Source: Perkinsus marinus ATCC 50983 (Eukaryota > Perkinsozoa > Perkinsida > Perkinsidae). Taken from it: a stretch of DNA of 39,709 nucleotides. Positions 18,760 to 28,900 of the stretch are shown here, piece after piece (positions within the stretch are counted from its first letter, which is position 1; every line of letters begins with the position of its first letter). The DNA lies in NCBI RefSeq assembly GCF_000006405.1, contig NW_003214886.1, positions 181,120-220,828 on the forward strand, given 5' to 3'. A program made the position numbers and the translations under genes. The notes under the pieces are model-generated. The model worked only from the letters and a program-made list of their open reading frames with translations, was not told the origin of the DNA and did not search any database.

Positions 18760-19420
18760 ACCTGGTCGAAAAATCCCGATTCTGAGTATTGTGTAAGATT
18801 GGGTTTTTTGTCGGCGACAACAATTTGTCGTCGACGAGGTCGTATTATATGTGCACGTGTACACGTGTAACAACGCTTAAATGCTCGGTCTCCCACTCCG
18901 CATGTAGCGGAGAGTAGACACTGGATAGTGCATTTCGGTCTTGCGCGCGTGGCGCAGCACCACGAGACCTTACGCAGTGAACGGGATCGATGCTGGACTT
19001 CATGCTCTCAGATCCAACACGTCACGAAATGGTATTCTGAATATACGAGGTTATGTCAGCATTACCAACTTGGTAATACCAAGTCGGTAAGGTACACAAT
19101 CGAGATCCACGGTCGCTCGCGAGTGCGAACGTGCTGTCTCGGTAGGGCGTGCAATAGCGCTTCCTAGTCTCACTCAAGTCGAAGTGGAGTTCACAGTGAA
19201 CTGTTCAGTGTATTAACCTGTACCAATGAGCATTAGCTTGTTCCTGCGCGCCACTGAGGGCATTCATGCAGTCCGCCCAGATACAGGGAGGTTTATACTC
19301 GAATCCTCAATTGTAACATACCAGGAACGAAAACGCACCGCGGCGGCAGTGTGAAGACAGTGTCATCCGCTCCAAGCCATGGAGTCCATGGAGCCAGATC
19401 ATATTCCTCGTCACTGCTCG
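18760..19420 (+). repeat. Segmental duplication block S, copy 1
   Basis: Nearly colinear with 22065-22745. Both begin TCGAAAAATCCCGATTCTG and share the TTCACAGTGAACTGTTCA segment and the GGAACGAAAACGCACCGCGG segment. It lies upstream of the secreted-protein gene in both units. No coding function is recognised. Confidence 0.8.
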
Positions 19421-19619
19421 TGAATTGTCTGCTTTCTCCACCAGTGCCTTCAAAAGGATCTGCTGTGTCATATCTACGCTATACCCGTCATAGGCCCAAT
19501 CGCTGTAGTAGCAATGATGAAGCGACCGTACCGCTAGAATGGAGCGGAACACGTTTTGGTTAGAGTGTCACAATCGTTGTATTCTCATCGACAAACTTTC
19601 AGATTGAGTCTTATTAGTG

Positions 19620-20333
19620 ATGCCTTACACCTACGGCCTCCTTGTACTTGCCATTATGACCCAAGCGACCCTGGGACAATCTGAGGGATCTTTCCAGGTT
19701 ACTGCGGACTACCCTGCGGGGTGTCATGGCGGGCCTGGTCCAGGGAGGGGAAGTGTTATAACCACTCTTATGGAGCCATCCTGCATTTACAGCAAGAAGG
19801 GCGTTACATCCGAAGGTGTGTATAAGAGGGCTGCCGGGATCATCCTTAAGACCAACAGACCTGGGTATTTTGGCAGTATGCATTTGAATTTCACCGTGTT
19901 CACAACGCCTGACAACAAGAGTGGTACCCTGGTGGAAACATATGGGTGGGCACACTTGAGCGTCGGTGATGAAACCAGGGACTTCTGGTGGAACCCTGCT
20001 CCGGGTGAGGATGCCTACGGCCCTGGGTCGCGTATCCATATCGCGACCATCGACTATGGTTATTTCCCTAAGTATAAGGTGAACATTTGGAACTCGTGGC
20101 ATGCTCTAGAAGGTTCACCGGATTGCCAAATGTTACACTTGATCTCAAATCAGAGAGCCTCCTCTAATGTACATAATCCTTCATTCTCCACCGGACAGCA
20201 GATCCGGATAAGCAAGAAAGATGGTGGTTGGGACTTCCTGGTTGTGTACCAATTCCGTGATACTTCTCCACAGCTTGACGATTACACCAAGTATGTCATC
20301 CAGGGCAATCTCAAGGACATACCCAGGCTGTAG
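19620..20333 (+). CDS. Secreted protein, tandem-array paralogue 1
   Basis: Single-exon gene of 237 or 238 codons; two adjacent ATGs are possible starts (19617 and 19620). Residues 1-20 (MPYTYGLLVLAIMTQATLG) form a signal peptide, with probable cleavage before QSEG. The mature part opens with ADYPAGCHGGPGPG and contains AAGIIL, DFWWNPA and KVNIWNSWHALEG. These blocks recur in the paralogue at 23098-23844. There are potential N-glycosylation sites (NFT, NKS), few cysteines and no membrane segment or anchor. I do not recognise a domain; many aromatic and beta-prone segments suggest a beta-rich extracellular fold. Its place in a tandem array suggests gene-family expansion. The function is unknown. 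Confidence 0.8.
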   Translation: MPYTYGLLVLAIMTQATLGQSEGSFQVTADYPAGCHGGPGPGRGSVITTLMEPSCIYSKKGVTSEGVYKRAAGIILKTNRPGYFGSMHLNFTVFTTPDNKSGTLVETYGWAHLSVGDETRDFWWNPAPGEDAYGPGSRIHIATIDYGYFPKYKVNIWNSWHALEGSPDCQMLHLISNQRASSNVHNPSFSTGQQIRISKKDGGWDFLVVYQFRDTSPQLDDYTKYVIQGNLKDIPRL

Positions 20334-20339
20334 AGCTAC

Positions 20340-21105
20340 TCAGCATTATGAATATGTGTCTTGCCGACGTGGTGGAGTTGGTGCATATCGTCTCCCTGAC
20401 TCGATGCTGGTGCAGTACCCACTCTGCGTCCACTACAACATTCATATATTTTCTCACCTCTTCTCATCATTCTCAAATATCACGTTTATGCAGTACACAG
20501 GTGCTCGCTTTTCTACTACTCATCGCTGATGAGTCATCGGTACGCAGGCCTGCGCGTTGCTCTTCGCGATTTTCAAATTTTTTCACAAGCACACTCGTAC
20601 GCCCGCTTCTACAGTTCGAAGAAGCACTGAGAAGTGAAGCGATTGCTGGGCTCTCACCGCCTTTCAACCATTTTGGGGGGCTTCTTATGGCATTCAACAA
20701 GGGCAAAACTCTATGCTTTCATATACTGTGAATGTTGTTGCGTCTCATGTGGAGAGAACTTAGTAACCCAGTAATGCTGAGTGCCGCTAAGTGAGTGCCA
20801 CTCTTTACCAACGCTTAACCGGTAGTTCGAAACATCTCATCGTGCACTTTTGAGAGGGATCCTCTCTGGAAACTTACAGCCTGTAAGTTACAGGTTTACA
20901 CGTCGCTATAGGATCTTCAAGACAAAAGTTGATTGTCAGTGCTTTCAGCTGTAGCAACTACCCAACTTGTTAGATTCGCTACCTATTAGCCAGTAGTTGA
21001 GCCCACCGAGAGGCAGCCGCGATACAATCATCGCGGTCGGAAACAATTAGGGTAAGCAAATGGTCATGACATATGAAATTTGATTCACGAGCAGACTTAA
21101 ACACT
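20340..21105 (+). repeat. Segmental duplication block T, copy 1
   Basis: 3' flank of the secreted-protein gene, colinear with 23850-24672. Shared landmarks include ACGTTTATGCAGTACAC, GTGCTCGCTTTTCTACTACT and CGAGCCCACCGAGAGGCAG-like wording. It contains short palindromes (for example CTTACAGCCTGTAAG). No gene is supported. Confidence 0.8.
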
Positions 21106-21425
21106 AAACATGCCATGTTTAACATGGGAGTGCCAGGGAATGTGCCATGACCAACATAGAAGAATCACGAGTTCTATGACAGTACTCAATGGGTAGGACC
21201 CATCTTAGATACAGCGCGCATGTCAACTCATACTGGCGATCAGTGTCGCCTAGTTGTGATAATAAGAGATGCTATGTCCCGTAGCTTGTGTAGGATAGAG
21301 TGGTGCAAATAATGGTCTAGAGCGCGCTCGACTATGGCACTAGTTACCCTTAGCTGTGTTCTGGATCTGGATATACCTCATACTGTTGTTAATTTTCGAT
21401 CGGTTCTGACTGTAGTTGTAAAGAT
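21105..21425 (+). repeat. Segmental duplication block U, copy 1
   Basis: Colinear with 25440-25739. Shared landmarks are ATGCTATGTCCCGTAGCTTG, GGTCTAGAGCGCGCTCG and GCACTAGTTACCCTTAGCTG. It ends at AAAGATCAATCGC, the unoccupied counterpart of the solo-LTR insertion site in the other copy. Confidence 0.85.
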
Positions 21426-22050
21426 CAATCGCACCCGGCCTGATCAAGCCTTTAATTACACCTGATGATGAACTGTCGTGATATAACTCAACCTCTCGAA
21501 CACTCCGAAACTCGTTCACAGACCTGGAATCTCTAGTGAATCCAATATCGCCGTCCCAATTGGATTGGACTGCGCTGAAGAGAATAAGCTCTCTCTCGTT
21601 TCCCTGGAAAGCATCCACTGTATTGATACTGACTCGCCCGACGTTTTCATGAGGCAGACGATAATCAGACTATAACATTTCCTCAACTCATTATACTGAC
21701 TCTCCTCTTTCTGCGCCTTATGTCCGCTGTACGGCACAACTATTCCAATGTCGCCCGGCTCCACCCCTGCCTCGACGGCCACCACCATCGCATCGATCAC
21801 CGCCTTGGCCTTGGCTCGGTTGGGGACGCTCGTCCCTATTCTCGTCTCCCCACCACTCAATGCGTCAGTATTCACCAGACACGTCTGGATGCCGGACGCA
21901 GCAAGTATAATCCTGGGATTTTCGCCCGCTCTCCAGCGTCACTCTGAACTGGTGGTTGCTCCGTAAAACTAGATGTTGAAAAATTTGGCGATGCTGGCTG
22001 GATTCTTCGCTCTGCACCAAGCAAATGAAGTCAGACTTCATTTGCTTGAT
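21426..22050 (-). pseudogene. UPF1-like helicase 3' fragment, duplicate copy
   Basis: Relative of the last exon of the intact helicase (25930-26880). It retains NTDALSGGETRIGTS, AVIDAMVVAVEAGVEPGDIG, IVVPYSGHKAQKE and DAFQGNERELILFSAVQSN, but the frame shifts repeatedly, the segment after DIGFTRD is shortened and jumps ahead to the C-terminal VREVELYHDS, and the part equivalent to VQRRMHP is lost. At least three disruptions, so it is non-functional. The right end turns into a fold-back repeat (22003-22062). Confidence 0.75.
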
Positions 22051-22062
22051 GTACAGCGAATG
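22003..22062. repeat. Fold-back inverted repeat at the duplication junction
   Basis: AAGCAAATGAAGTC, one spacer base, then its exact reverse complement. Weaker pairing extends to arms of about 28 bp. The intact helicase copy has only one arm (near 26834), so this is a local inverted duplication at the break. Confidence 0.8.
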
Positions 22063-22064
22063 TG

Positions 22065-22745
22065 AGTTCGAACCAGGTCGAAAAATCCCGATTCTGCGTA
22101 TCGTGTAAAATTGAGTTTCTATCAGCCACAACACTCTGTCGTCGACAAAGTCGTATTAGAAGTACACGTGTAGCGACACTTAGATGCTCAGTCTTCCACT
22201 CCGCGTGTAGCAGAGAATAGACAGTATAGTGTATTTCGGTCTGTGCGCGCGTGTCGCAGCGCCACGAAACTTACGCAGGGAAAAATTTGGACTAGGAAAG
22301 TTGGATGCTGATAAGATGGATCGGTGTTGGATGTTATGCTCTCAGACCTAACAAATCACAGAGTAGTATTCTGAATATACGTGGTTATCTCAGCATTACC
22401 AAGTCGGTAAGTTACACAATCGAGATCCACAGTCGCTCGCGAGTGCGAGCGTGTCGTCTCCGTAGAGCGTGCAATAGTGATTCCTAGTCTCACTCAAGTC
22501 GAAGTGGAGTTCACAGTGAACTGTTCACTGTATTAACCTGCACCAATAAGCATTAGCTTGTTCCTGCGCGCCACTGAGTGCATTCATGCAGTCCGCCCAG
22601 ATACAGGGAGGTTTATACTCAAATCTTCAATTGTAACATACCAGGAACGAAAACGCACCGCGGCGGCAGTGTGAAGACAGTGTCATCCGCTCCAAGCCAT
22701 GGAGTCCATGGAGCCAGTTCATATTCCTCGTCACTGAGCGCAGAA
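22065..22745 (+). repeat. Segmental duplication block S, copy 2
   Basis: Second copy of the block at 18760-19420. It lies between the helicase relic and the second secreted-protein gene. Confidence 0.8.
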
Positions 22746-23097
22746 TGTCTCCATCCTTGAGCAGCGCCGTCAAGAAGCTCCGCTTTGCCATGTAATATGG
22801 TCTAACCTTCGCTTAGCTATGCCAAATCTTAGGCAGTGATTATGTTGACGCGGTAGTACCGCTAGACTCTAGCGGCTAGAGCGAGGAGAAAACAGTGCTC
22901 ATTCGGGTTTCCTTCGATCTTAGTGTTACAATCTTAGCGTTCAGTGCATTACAGTCTTCGATTTCTCTTCAACTAACTGTTCAGATTAATCCTCATTCGA
23001 TATGCCATCTACCCACCGCTGTTTATCGTTGGGCACCCAGGATAACCTGGGGCCTAGAAACTACCAGGAGGCTAGTATCGGACCTCTTTCTTATACT
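22746..23097 (+). other. Upstream region of the second secreted-protein gene
   Basis: Diverged from the matching stretch 19420-19616, with scattered shared words such as TACCGCTAGA and GTTACAATC/GTCACAATC. It presumably contains the promoter and leader. No motif is identified. Confidence 0.4.
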
Positions 23098-23844
23098 ATG
23101 CACTCCAAGTGGTGCCACATGAGCCTTCTGTTGTTTGTTATTGTGGTTCAGACGGCCCTGGGGCACCCGGAACCTTTCCACGTTAGTGCAGACTATCCAG
23201 CAGGTTGTCGTGGCGGACCTGGTCCAGGAGAGGAGAGTTCCATTATCAATCTTGTGGAATCGTCCTGCATCTACAACATGAGGGGTGTCACAGCCGATGG
23301 AGTTCAGAAAAAGGCTGCCGGGATCATTCTCAACTCGAACATGCCTGGAAGTTATGGCACTATGTATATAAACATCACCATTACCTCCCCGCCTGGCGAG
23401 CTGAGTGATATTCTAGTGGAGACGCATGGTCGGGTCAACATGGGTTTCGGTGATGAAAGCAGATACTTTTGGTGGAACCCAGCGGCTTCCGCTTCCCAAG
23501 GACGATTCTCCGGCAAAAAAGCTTCTTTCCATATAGAGGCTGTCGACTTTGCCTCTTTCCCTGATGACAAAGTCAACATTTGGAGCTCGTGGCATAATCT
23601 AACAGGTTTGGGTAGTTACCACGGGTTGACACTAATATCACTTGAAGAAGCCTCCTCCAATGTACCCACTGATTCCTCTAAGTTCTCCAGCCGGCAACTG
23701 ATAAGAATTTTGAAGGAAAATAATCACTGGAGATTCGAGGTCGCATACTTTCTTTATGATGCTTCTCGTAAATACAGAGATTACAGCAACTCCCTCATCT
23801 ACGCCGAACTGTTTGACAAGGTTTCTAGTCACTTAGCATCATGA
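23098..23844 (+). CDS. Secreted protein, tandem-array paralogue 2
   Basis: Single-exon paralogue of the gene at 19620-20333. The frame is open from an ATG at 23002, but ATGs at 23098 or 23119 place the signal peptide (MSLLLFVIVVQTALG) at the N-terminus as in the paralogue, so I prefer 23098. The mature part starts near HPEP and shares ADYPAGCRGGPGPG, SSCIYNMRGVTADG, AAGIILN, FWWNPAA and KVNIWSSWHNLTG. Two cysteines are conserved between the paralogues. N-glycosylation sites NIT and NLT are present. By eye about half of the residues are identical to paralogue 1, so the protein diverged more than its flanks suggest. Unknown extracellular role. Confidence 0.8.
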   Translation: MHSKWCHMSLLLFVIVVQTALGHPEPFHVSADYPAGCRGGPGPGEESSIINLVESSCIYNMRGVTADGVQKKAAGIILNSNMPGSYGTMYINITITSPPGELSDILVETHGRVNMGFGDESRYFWWNPAASASQGRFSGKKASFHIEAVDFASFPDDKVNIWSSWHNLTGLGSYHGLTLISLEEASSNVPTDSSKFSSRQLIRILKENNHWRFEVAYFLYDASRKYRDYSNSLIYAELFDKVSSHLAS

Positions 23845-23849
23845 ATCTG

Positions 23850-24672
23850 TATCTCCAAGACACCTTGTCTTGCCGATGCGGTGAGGTCGATGAATATCGT
23901 CTTCCCGCTCCAGTGCTGGTGCCTTAAAAGCGGTGCGTCTGTACTACGAGAAGGATTCTCACTATAGGATCAATATGCTCATCAATTTTTCGCCTTTTCT
24001 CATCTTCTCAAATATTACGTTTATGCAGTACACTGTGTACCGTACACATGTGCTCGCTTTTCTACTACTCATCGGTATGCAGGCCTGCGCGTTGCTGTGC
24101 CGCACAGCCTGTGCCCAGTATCCAAATTTTTCACAAGCACACTCGTACGCCCTCTTTTGTAGTTCGAAATAGCACTGATAAGTGAAGCTATTGTTGGGCT
24201 CTCATCGCCTTTCAATGATTTTTGGATGGCTTCTTATGGGATTGAACAAGGCAAACGCTATGCTTTCATATCCTTGAATACTATGGATGCTGTTGCGTCT
24301 CATGAAAAGAGAACTTACTAACCCAGTAATGCTGAGTGTCGCTGAGTGAGTCGCACTCTTTACCAACGCTTAGACCCGGTCGTTCGAAACATCTCCTCAT
24401 GAACCTCTCAGAGGGATCCTCTCTGAAGACTTTAATCTTCGTTGGTTCACCCTCAGTATTACAAGGAAACACGTCGCTATAGGATAGTCCGGACAAAAGT
24501 TGCTTGCCAGTGCTTTCAACTGTAGCAAATACCCAACTTGGTAGACTCGCCACCTATTAGCCAATAGTCGAGCCCACCGAGAGGCAGTCGCGATACAATG
24601 ATCGCGGTCGGAAACAATTGGGGTAAGCAAATGATGATGACAAGTGAAATTTGATTCACGAGCAGACGTAAA
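23850..24672 (+). repeat. Segmental duplication block T, copy 2
   Basis: Copy of 20340-21105 downstream of the second secreted-protein gene. It ends at GCAGACGTAAACACT, where the two copies part. Confidence 0.8.
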
Positions 24673-25439
24673 CACTACTTTCCCGAATTTGAGACGTCTT
24701 TCAGTCAATGGTCAGTTAGAGGAAACCGAATTGGATAGCGCGACGTGCTGGGAGGAACAATGCTCCTACTCCAATCTGACTGTCTGCATTGCATTTTCCT
24801 ATCCTTTATACATGGTGGTAATTCTCATCTCTCTCGGTCGATCTATCACCGATGATGTCTATCTCGTGCGTGTTTATGCCGTGGACACAAGCTAGCTAGC
24901 TGAGCTAGTGGTCCAAAGGAGTTTGAATTAAACTGTTTGATGTACTTGATATGTGAACGTGTCTGAACCAGATGGAGTTTATCCGTGGAGTAGTGCGTCT
25001 CTTCTTTCAACCCAACCCACAGCCACCCTAGGCGAAGTTGGACGCTGAGTAACTCAATAAGTGAGCCTCAATTTTGTGGCCTTCGACAACGACATCTGAT
25101 GGTCAAGCTGTCTCGGTCTATTGCTAGTATGGACATCGCTGAGCCTCGACTAAGATATCACAGCTCTGCTCAGCCACATTGTTCTATGCTTAGCGTAAGC
25201 AGTGCCAAGTTGAGCACTCATAGTCCATCAATCTATGCCATACCAGTTAGACGACGAAGTCGGGTTGTTCAATGAGATGACTCATCTTAGATGAGGAAGG
25301 TTTGGGTGGAGAATTGTTACCGTAGGCTAAGCCAACAAGAACAACCAAAATAATTTCCTTCAGAATTGCTCATAAATAATCACTGCTACAAGTGACCCTA
25401 GTCTAGAACACGCTGAACATATCATCGTACAACACAACC
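24673..25439 (+). other. Segment present only in the second unit
   Basis: About 765 bp separate blocks T and U here, while the two blocks abut in the first unit. It is either an insertion in this copy or a deletion in the other. No clean target duplication, terminal repeat or gene is visible. Confidence 0.5.
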
Positions 25440-25739
25440 GCTAGACATGGCGTGCGCCATGATCAACATCATAGAGTGATCAGTTCTATGACACTACTCA
25501 ATGCGTAGAACAAATCTTAGATACAGCACGCATGTCAGCTCAAACTGGCGAACAATCTCGCCGAGCTGTTATAATAAGAAATGCTATGTCCCGTAGCTTG
25601 TGTAGGATAGAGTGGTGCAAGTAGTGGTCTAGAGCGCGCTCGCCTATGGCACTAGTTACCCTTAGCTGCGTTCTGGATCTGGATCATATCTCATACTGTT
25701 GTTAATTTTCGATCGGTTCTAACTGTGACTGTAAAGATC
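25440..25739 (+). repeat. Segmental duplication block U, copy 2
   Basis: Copy of 21105-21425. It starts with a local palindrome, CATGGCGTGCGCCATG, where the other copy has a different palindrome. It is interrupted at its right end by the solo LTR. Confidence 0.85.
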
Positions 25740-25895
25740 TGTGAGGAAATATTGTACACAAGTGTCTCCTGTAATCTTAGATTCTTGTGATACTTGTCTC
25801 CCTTGCTAGCCCAGCGTATACTTCATGACTACTGTATTGATCATTAGTTAAGAACCACTTGTTTATAACTCTTGTTGAGTTATCTAATCCTAACA
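25740..25895. mobile_element. Solo LTR (Ty1/copia-like), 156 bp
   Basis: Starts TGTGAGGAAATATTG and ends CCTAACA, giving TG...CA termini, and is flanked by the 5-bp direct repeat AGATC (25735-25739 and 25896-25900). The paralogous site near 21420 reads straight through AAAGATCAATCGC with no insert, which confirms the boundaries. There are no internal genes. Family assignment rests on the termini and the 5-bp duplication only. It lies downstream of the helicase stop codon. Confidence 0.8.
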
Positions 25896-25929
25896 AGATC
25901 AATCGCACCCGGCCTGATCGAGCCTTCAA

Positions 25930-28900
25930 TTACATCTGATAATGAACTGCCGCGAATAACGACTCGTGATATAACTCAACCTCTCCACCACTTCGAAACT
26001 CTTTCACAGAAACATATAATCGTGCACTGGTTCGTTTGAAAACATTGCTCTGTTTCGAGCCACTCTCACGACTCCGAACGATGTCCCGAGTCCACATGTC
26101 GCTGGGAAATATCCTAAAGGCCGGTTGCCTACCACTTCCTCGAGCTTCCACCGCGCCACGCCTCCACGGTCCGGCAGATCCGCTAGCTCCGTTTACAGCT
26201 GAATTCCTCAAGTATTCCGCCATTTCAACCATGCAGCCTGTGCTCTTCGCCCAATGAACCCAACGAGCCCAGTCCCCTTCGGTATCAGCAGACAGGGTCT
26301 TCACATCTCCGAAAACAACCAAGCTCCGCTTAGCTCTAGTGAGCACCACGTTCATTCTCCTGGGATCTCCAGTAAAACCAATATCGCCGTCCCGATTGGA
26401 TCGGACTGCGCTGAAGAGAATAAGCTCTCTCTCGCTTCCCTGGCAAGCATCCACCGTATTGATACTGATTCGCTCGACGCTCTCACGAGGCAGGCGATAA
26501 TCAGACTCTAACATTCTCTCTTTCTGCGTCTTTTGTCCGCTGTACGGCACAACTATACCAATGTCGCCCGGCTCCACCCCTGCCTTGACGGCCACCACCA
26601 TCGCATCGATCACCGCCTTGGCCTCGGCTCGGTTGGAGAAGCTCGTCCCCACTCTCGTCTCTCCACCACTCAATGCGTCAATATTCACCAGACACACCTG
26701 GACGCCGGACGCAGGCCAGTATAATCCTGGGATTTTCGCCCGCTCTCCGACTTCACTGTGAAGTCGGCCTTCGTAAAAATTGATATTAGAAAACTCAGCG
26801 ATGCTGGGGTGCATTCTCCGTTGTACGTCAAGCAAATGAAGTCTGCCACCAGACTCCAAAACACGCTCGAACAGACTCTTTCCCAAGCCTCGCTCCGATG
26901 CAGCTGTCGAACATATAGTTGCCGACAGTTGCTTGTGGTCACCTGATAGGGAAGCAATTCTACCGCCAATCAGCTCATTCAGCAGATGAGATGTTCTGGG
27001 ACCTCATCACGTGCAAAGAGATCGCTGTTGAACTCGCTAGCAAGGGCAAAACTCACCTAATAGAACACAGCGTTTGGCACCCCGTGTCAGAGGCACCAAC
27101 GTCGCTGGTTCAGTCGCTTGAGTGCACTCGTCAATGACGACTGAGTCGAAAGTAAGACCGTCGAGCATTTGATGACCGCTCCCGATGCATGTCGCCACCA
27201 GCACTGGAAACCTAGTATATACAATCGAGAGCACATAGCAAGTGTGATGATACAGAGTGGAGCCGAACATTTCCGAGCGACATCAGTAGAAATTTTCCTA
27301 ACCTGTTCACGGCAATCTTGTCCATCTGTGCCCGCAAACCCGGCAAGCGGCGGAATTGACCGAGCTCCACAGCTCTTTTATATTCCTTCACTATCGGATG
27401 GCCTGAGAAAAGAGAAAAGAATCAGAACTCTCAAGAGCTGACTGAGTATGATGATAGGAAGTTTCTATCATCATACTCAGTTCCTATTAGGAACCAATTA
27501 CTCCAACGTGGAGGAATAGTCAATTCAAACGCGACAAGAAAATGCGCAAAGTAGCAAAACATGCTCCGCTTTCTCCGTTCACTATGCAATTATTTGTCAT
27601 CAAACCCGAAGAAGATGACTCTATTTGAATTNNNNNNNNNNNNNNNNNNNNNNNNNNNNNNNNNNNNNNNNNNNNNNNNNNNNNNNNNNNNNNNNNNNNN
27701 NNNNNNNNNNNNNNNNNNNNNNNNNNNNNNNATAGTTGAGTTTCCAGGAACACCACGAGGAGGTCTCTGAGCTCGTTCCCATCTAACAGTAAATCTCAAT
27801 ACATTCGTCCTTGAACTAGCCCCATAAATGGACCTTCATTCAACTCCTTATTTATGGATTTACTGTAACCACCTATATTGTGTTCAGTAATATGGAGGTT
27901 TGGGTGGTTGCCACTGGTTTATCAAACCCGTGGCGCTTCTAAACTTTATCTCCTATATACAACATCCTAGTTATAACACCAGGTCAACCACGAAGGTCAA
28001 TAAACTAGGGTGTTGTGAAACCACTCAAATGGAGATAATCTAGAAGCCCTCCCAATAAACCGCCCAAACCAGTTCATCAAGTTTCCGACATCAAGTAAAT
28101 ATCCTCAGCATGTGTTGCACTCGAACGCCGACAACTATGACCTGTAAACTTCATCATATCGTCAATTTCTTGCTTGGAGAAATCAAAACGCTTCGACAGT
28201 TCCATACCAAGTTGTCGGCAACTTCTGAGCATTCGTCGGCAACTTCTAATAGATCTTATCAAATATTCTCAAGCATGCTGGTAGTACCAGCCTGGTACAC
28301 TTACAACAATCTTTGCCATACGGTGCACCACACAACATAATCCTCTATGCATACGCTGATCCTTAACATGTACACAATCGCGCACTATAGTCTCAGAGGA
28401 ACCCATTTTGGCAACACCCAACCTCAATCTCTTTAGTCATATCTATCGATCCTTTAGATGCACCATCAATAACTTTGATATCCTTTGCTCGAGTTTCCAA
28501 TAACTCTCCAGGTCGTAGAGCTAATGAAATGCCCATTAGGATAGCATCCTTGGTTTGTTCAAGTTACACCGTTCTTAACACACCAACCGGTAATTTGAAC
28601 AAACTTTCCGCTACTTTTCCGGTATCGACGGAGCTTGCCTCTTTTTCATCTGAGGTTTTATCTTACGCGCCGATTGCAACGTCCGAGCTACCAGCTTTCC
28701 ATCCGATGTCGAAATATCACCGAAACCATGTAATTGGTTGAGTGTCTTCAATCCCGATGTGTATTTCGATATTGTTGTGTACTGCAAATTTATTGATTCC
28801 ACTAAACCCCCACAAACGTAACTTCAAACCAGGCAATGGGAATTCCATTCCCATGGATTTATATTATTTATACGCAGATTCATAACCCTTTTTTTGTTTC

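Noticed and set aside
23002-23097. Upstream ATG of the second secreted protein
   Set aside because: It would bury the signal peptide about 40 residues in; the later ATG matches the paralogue.
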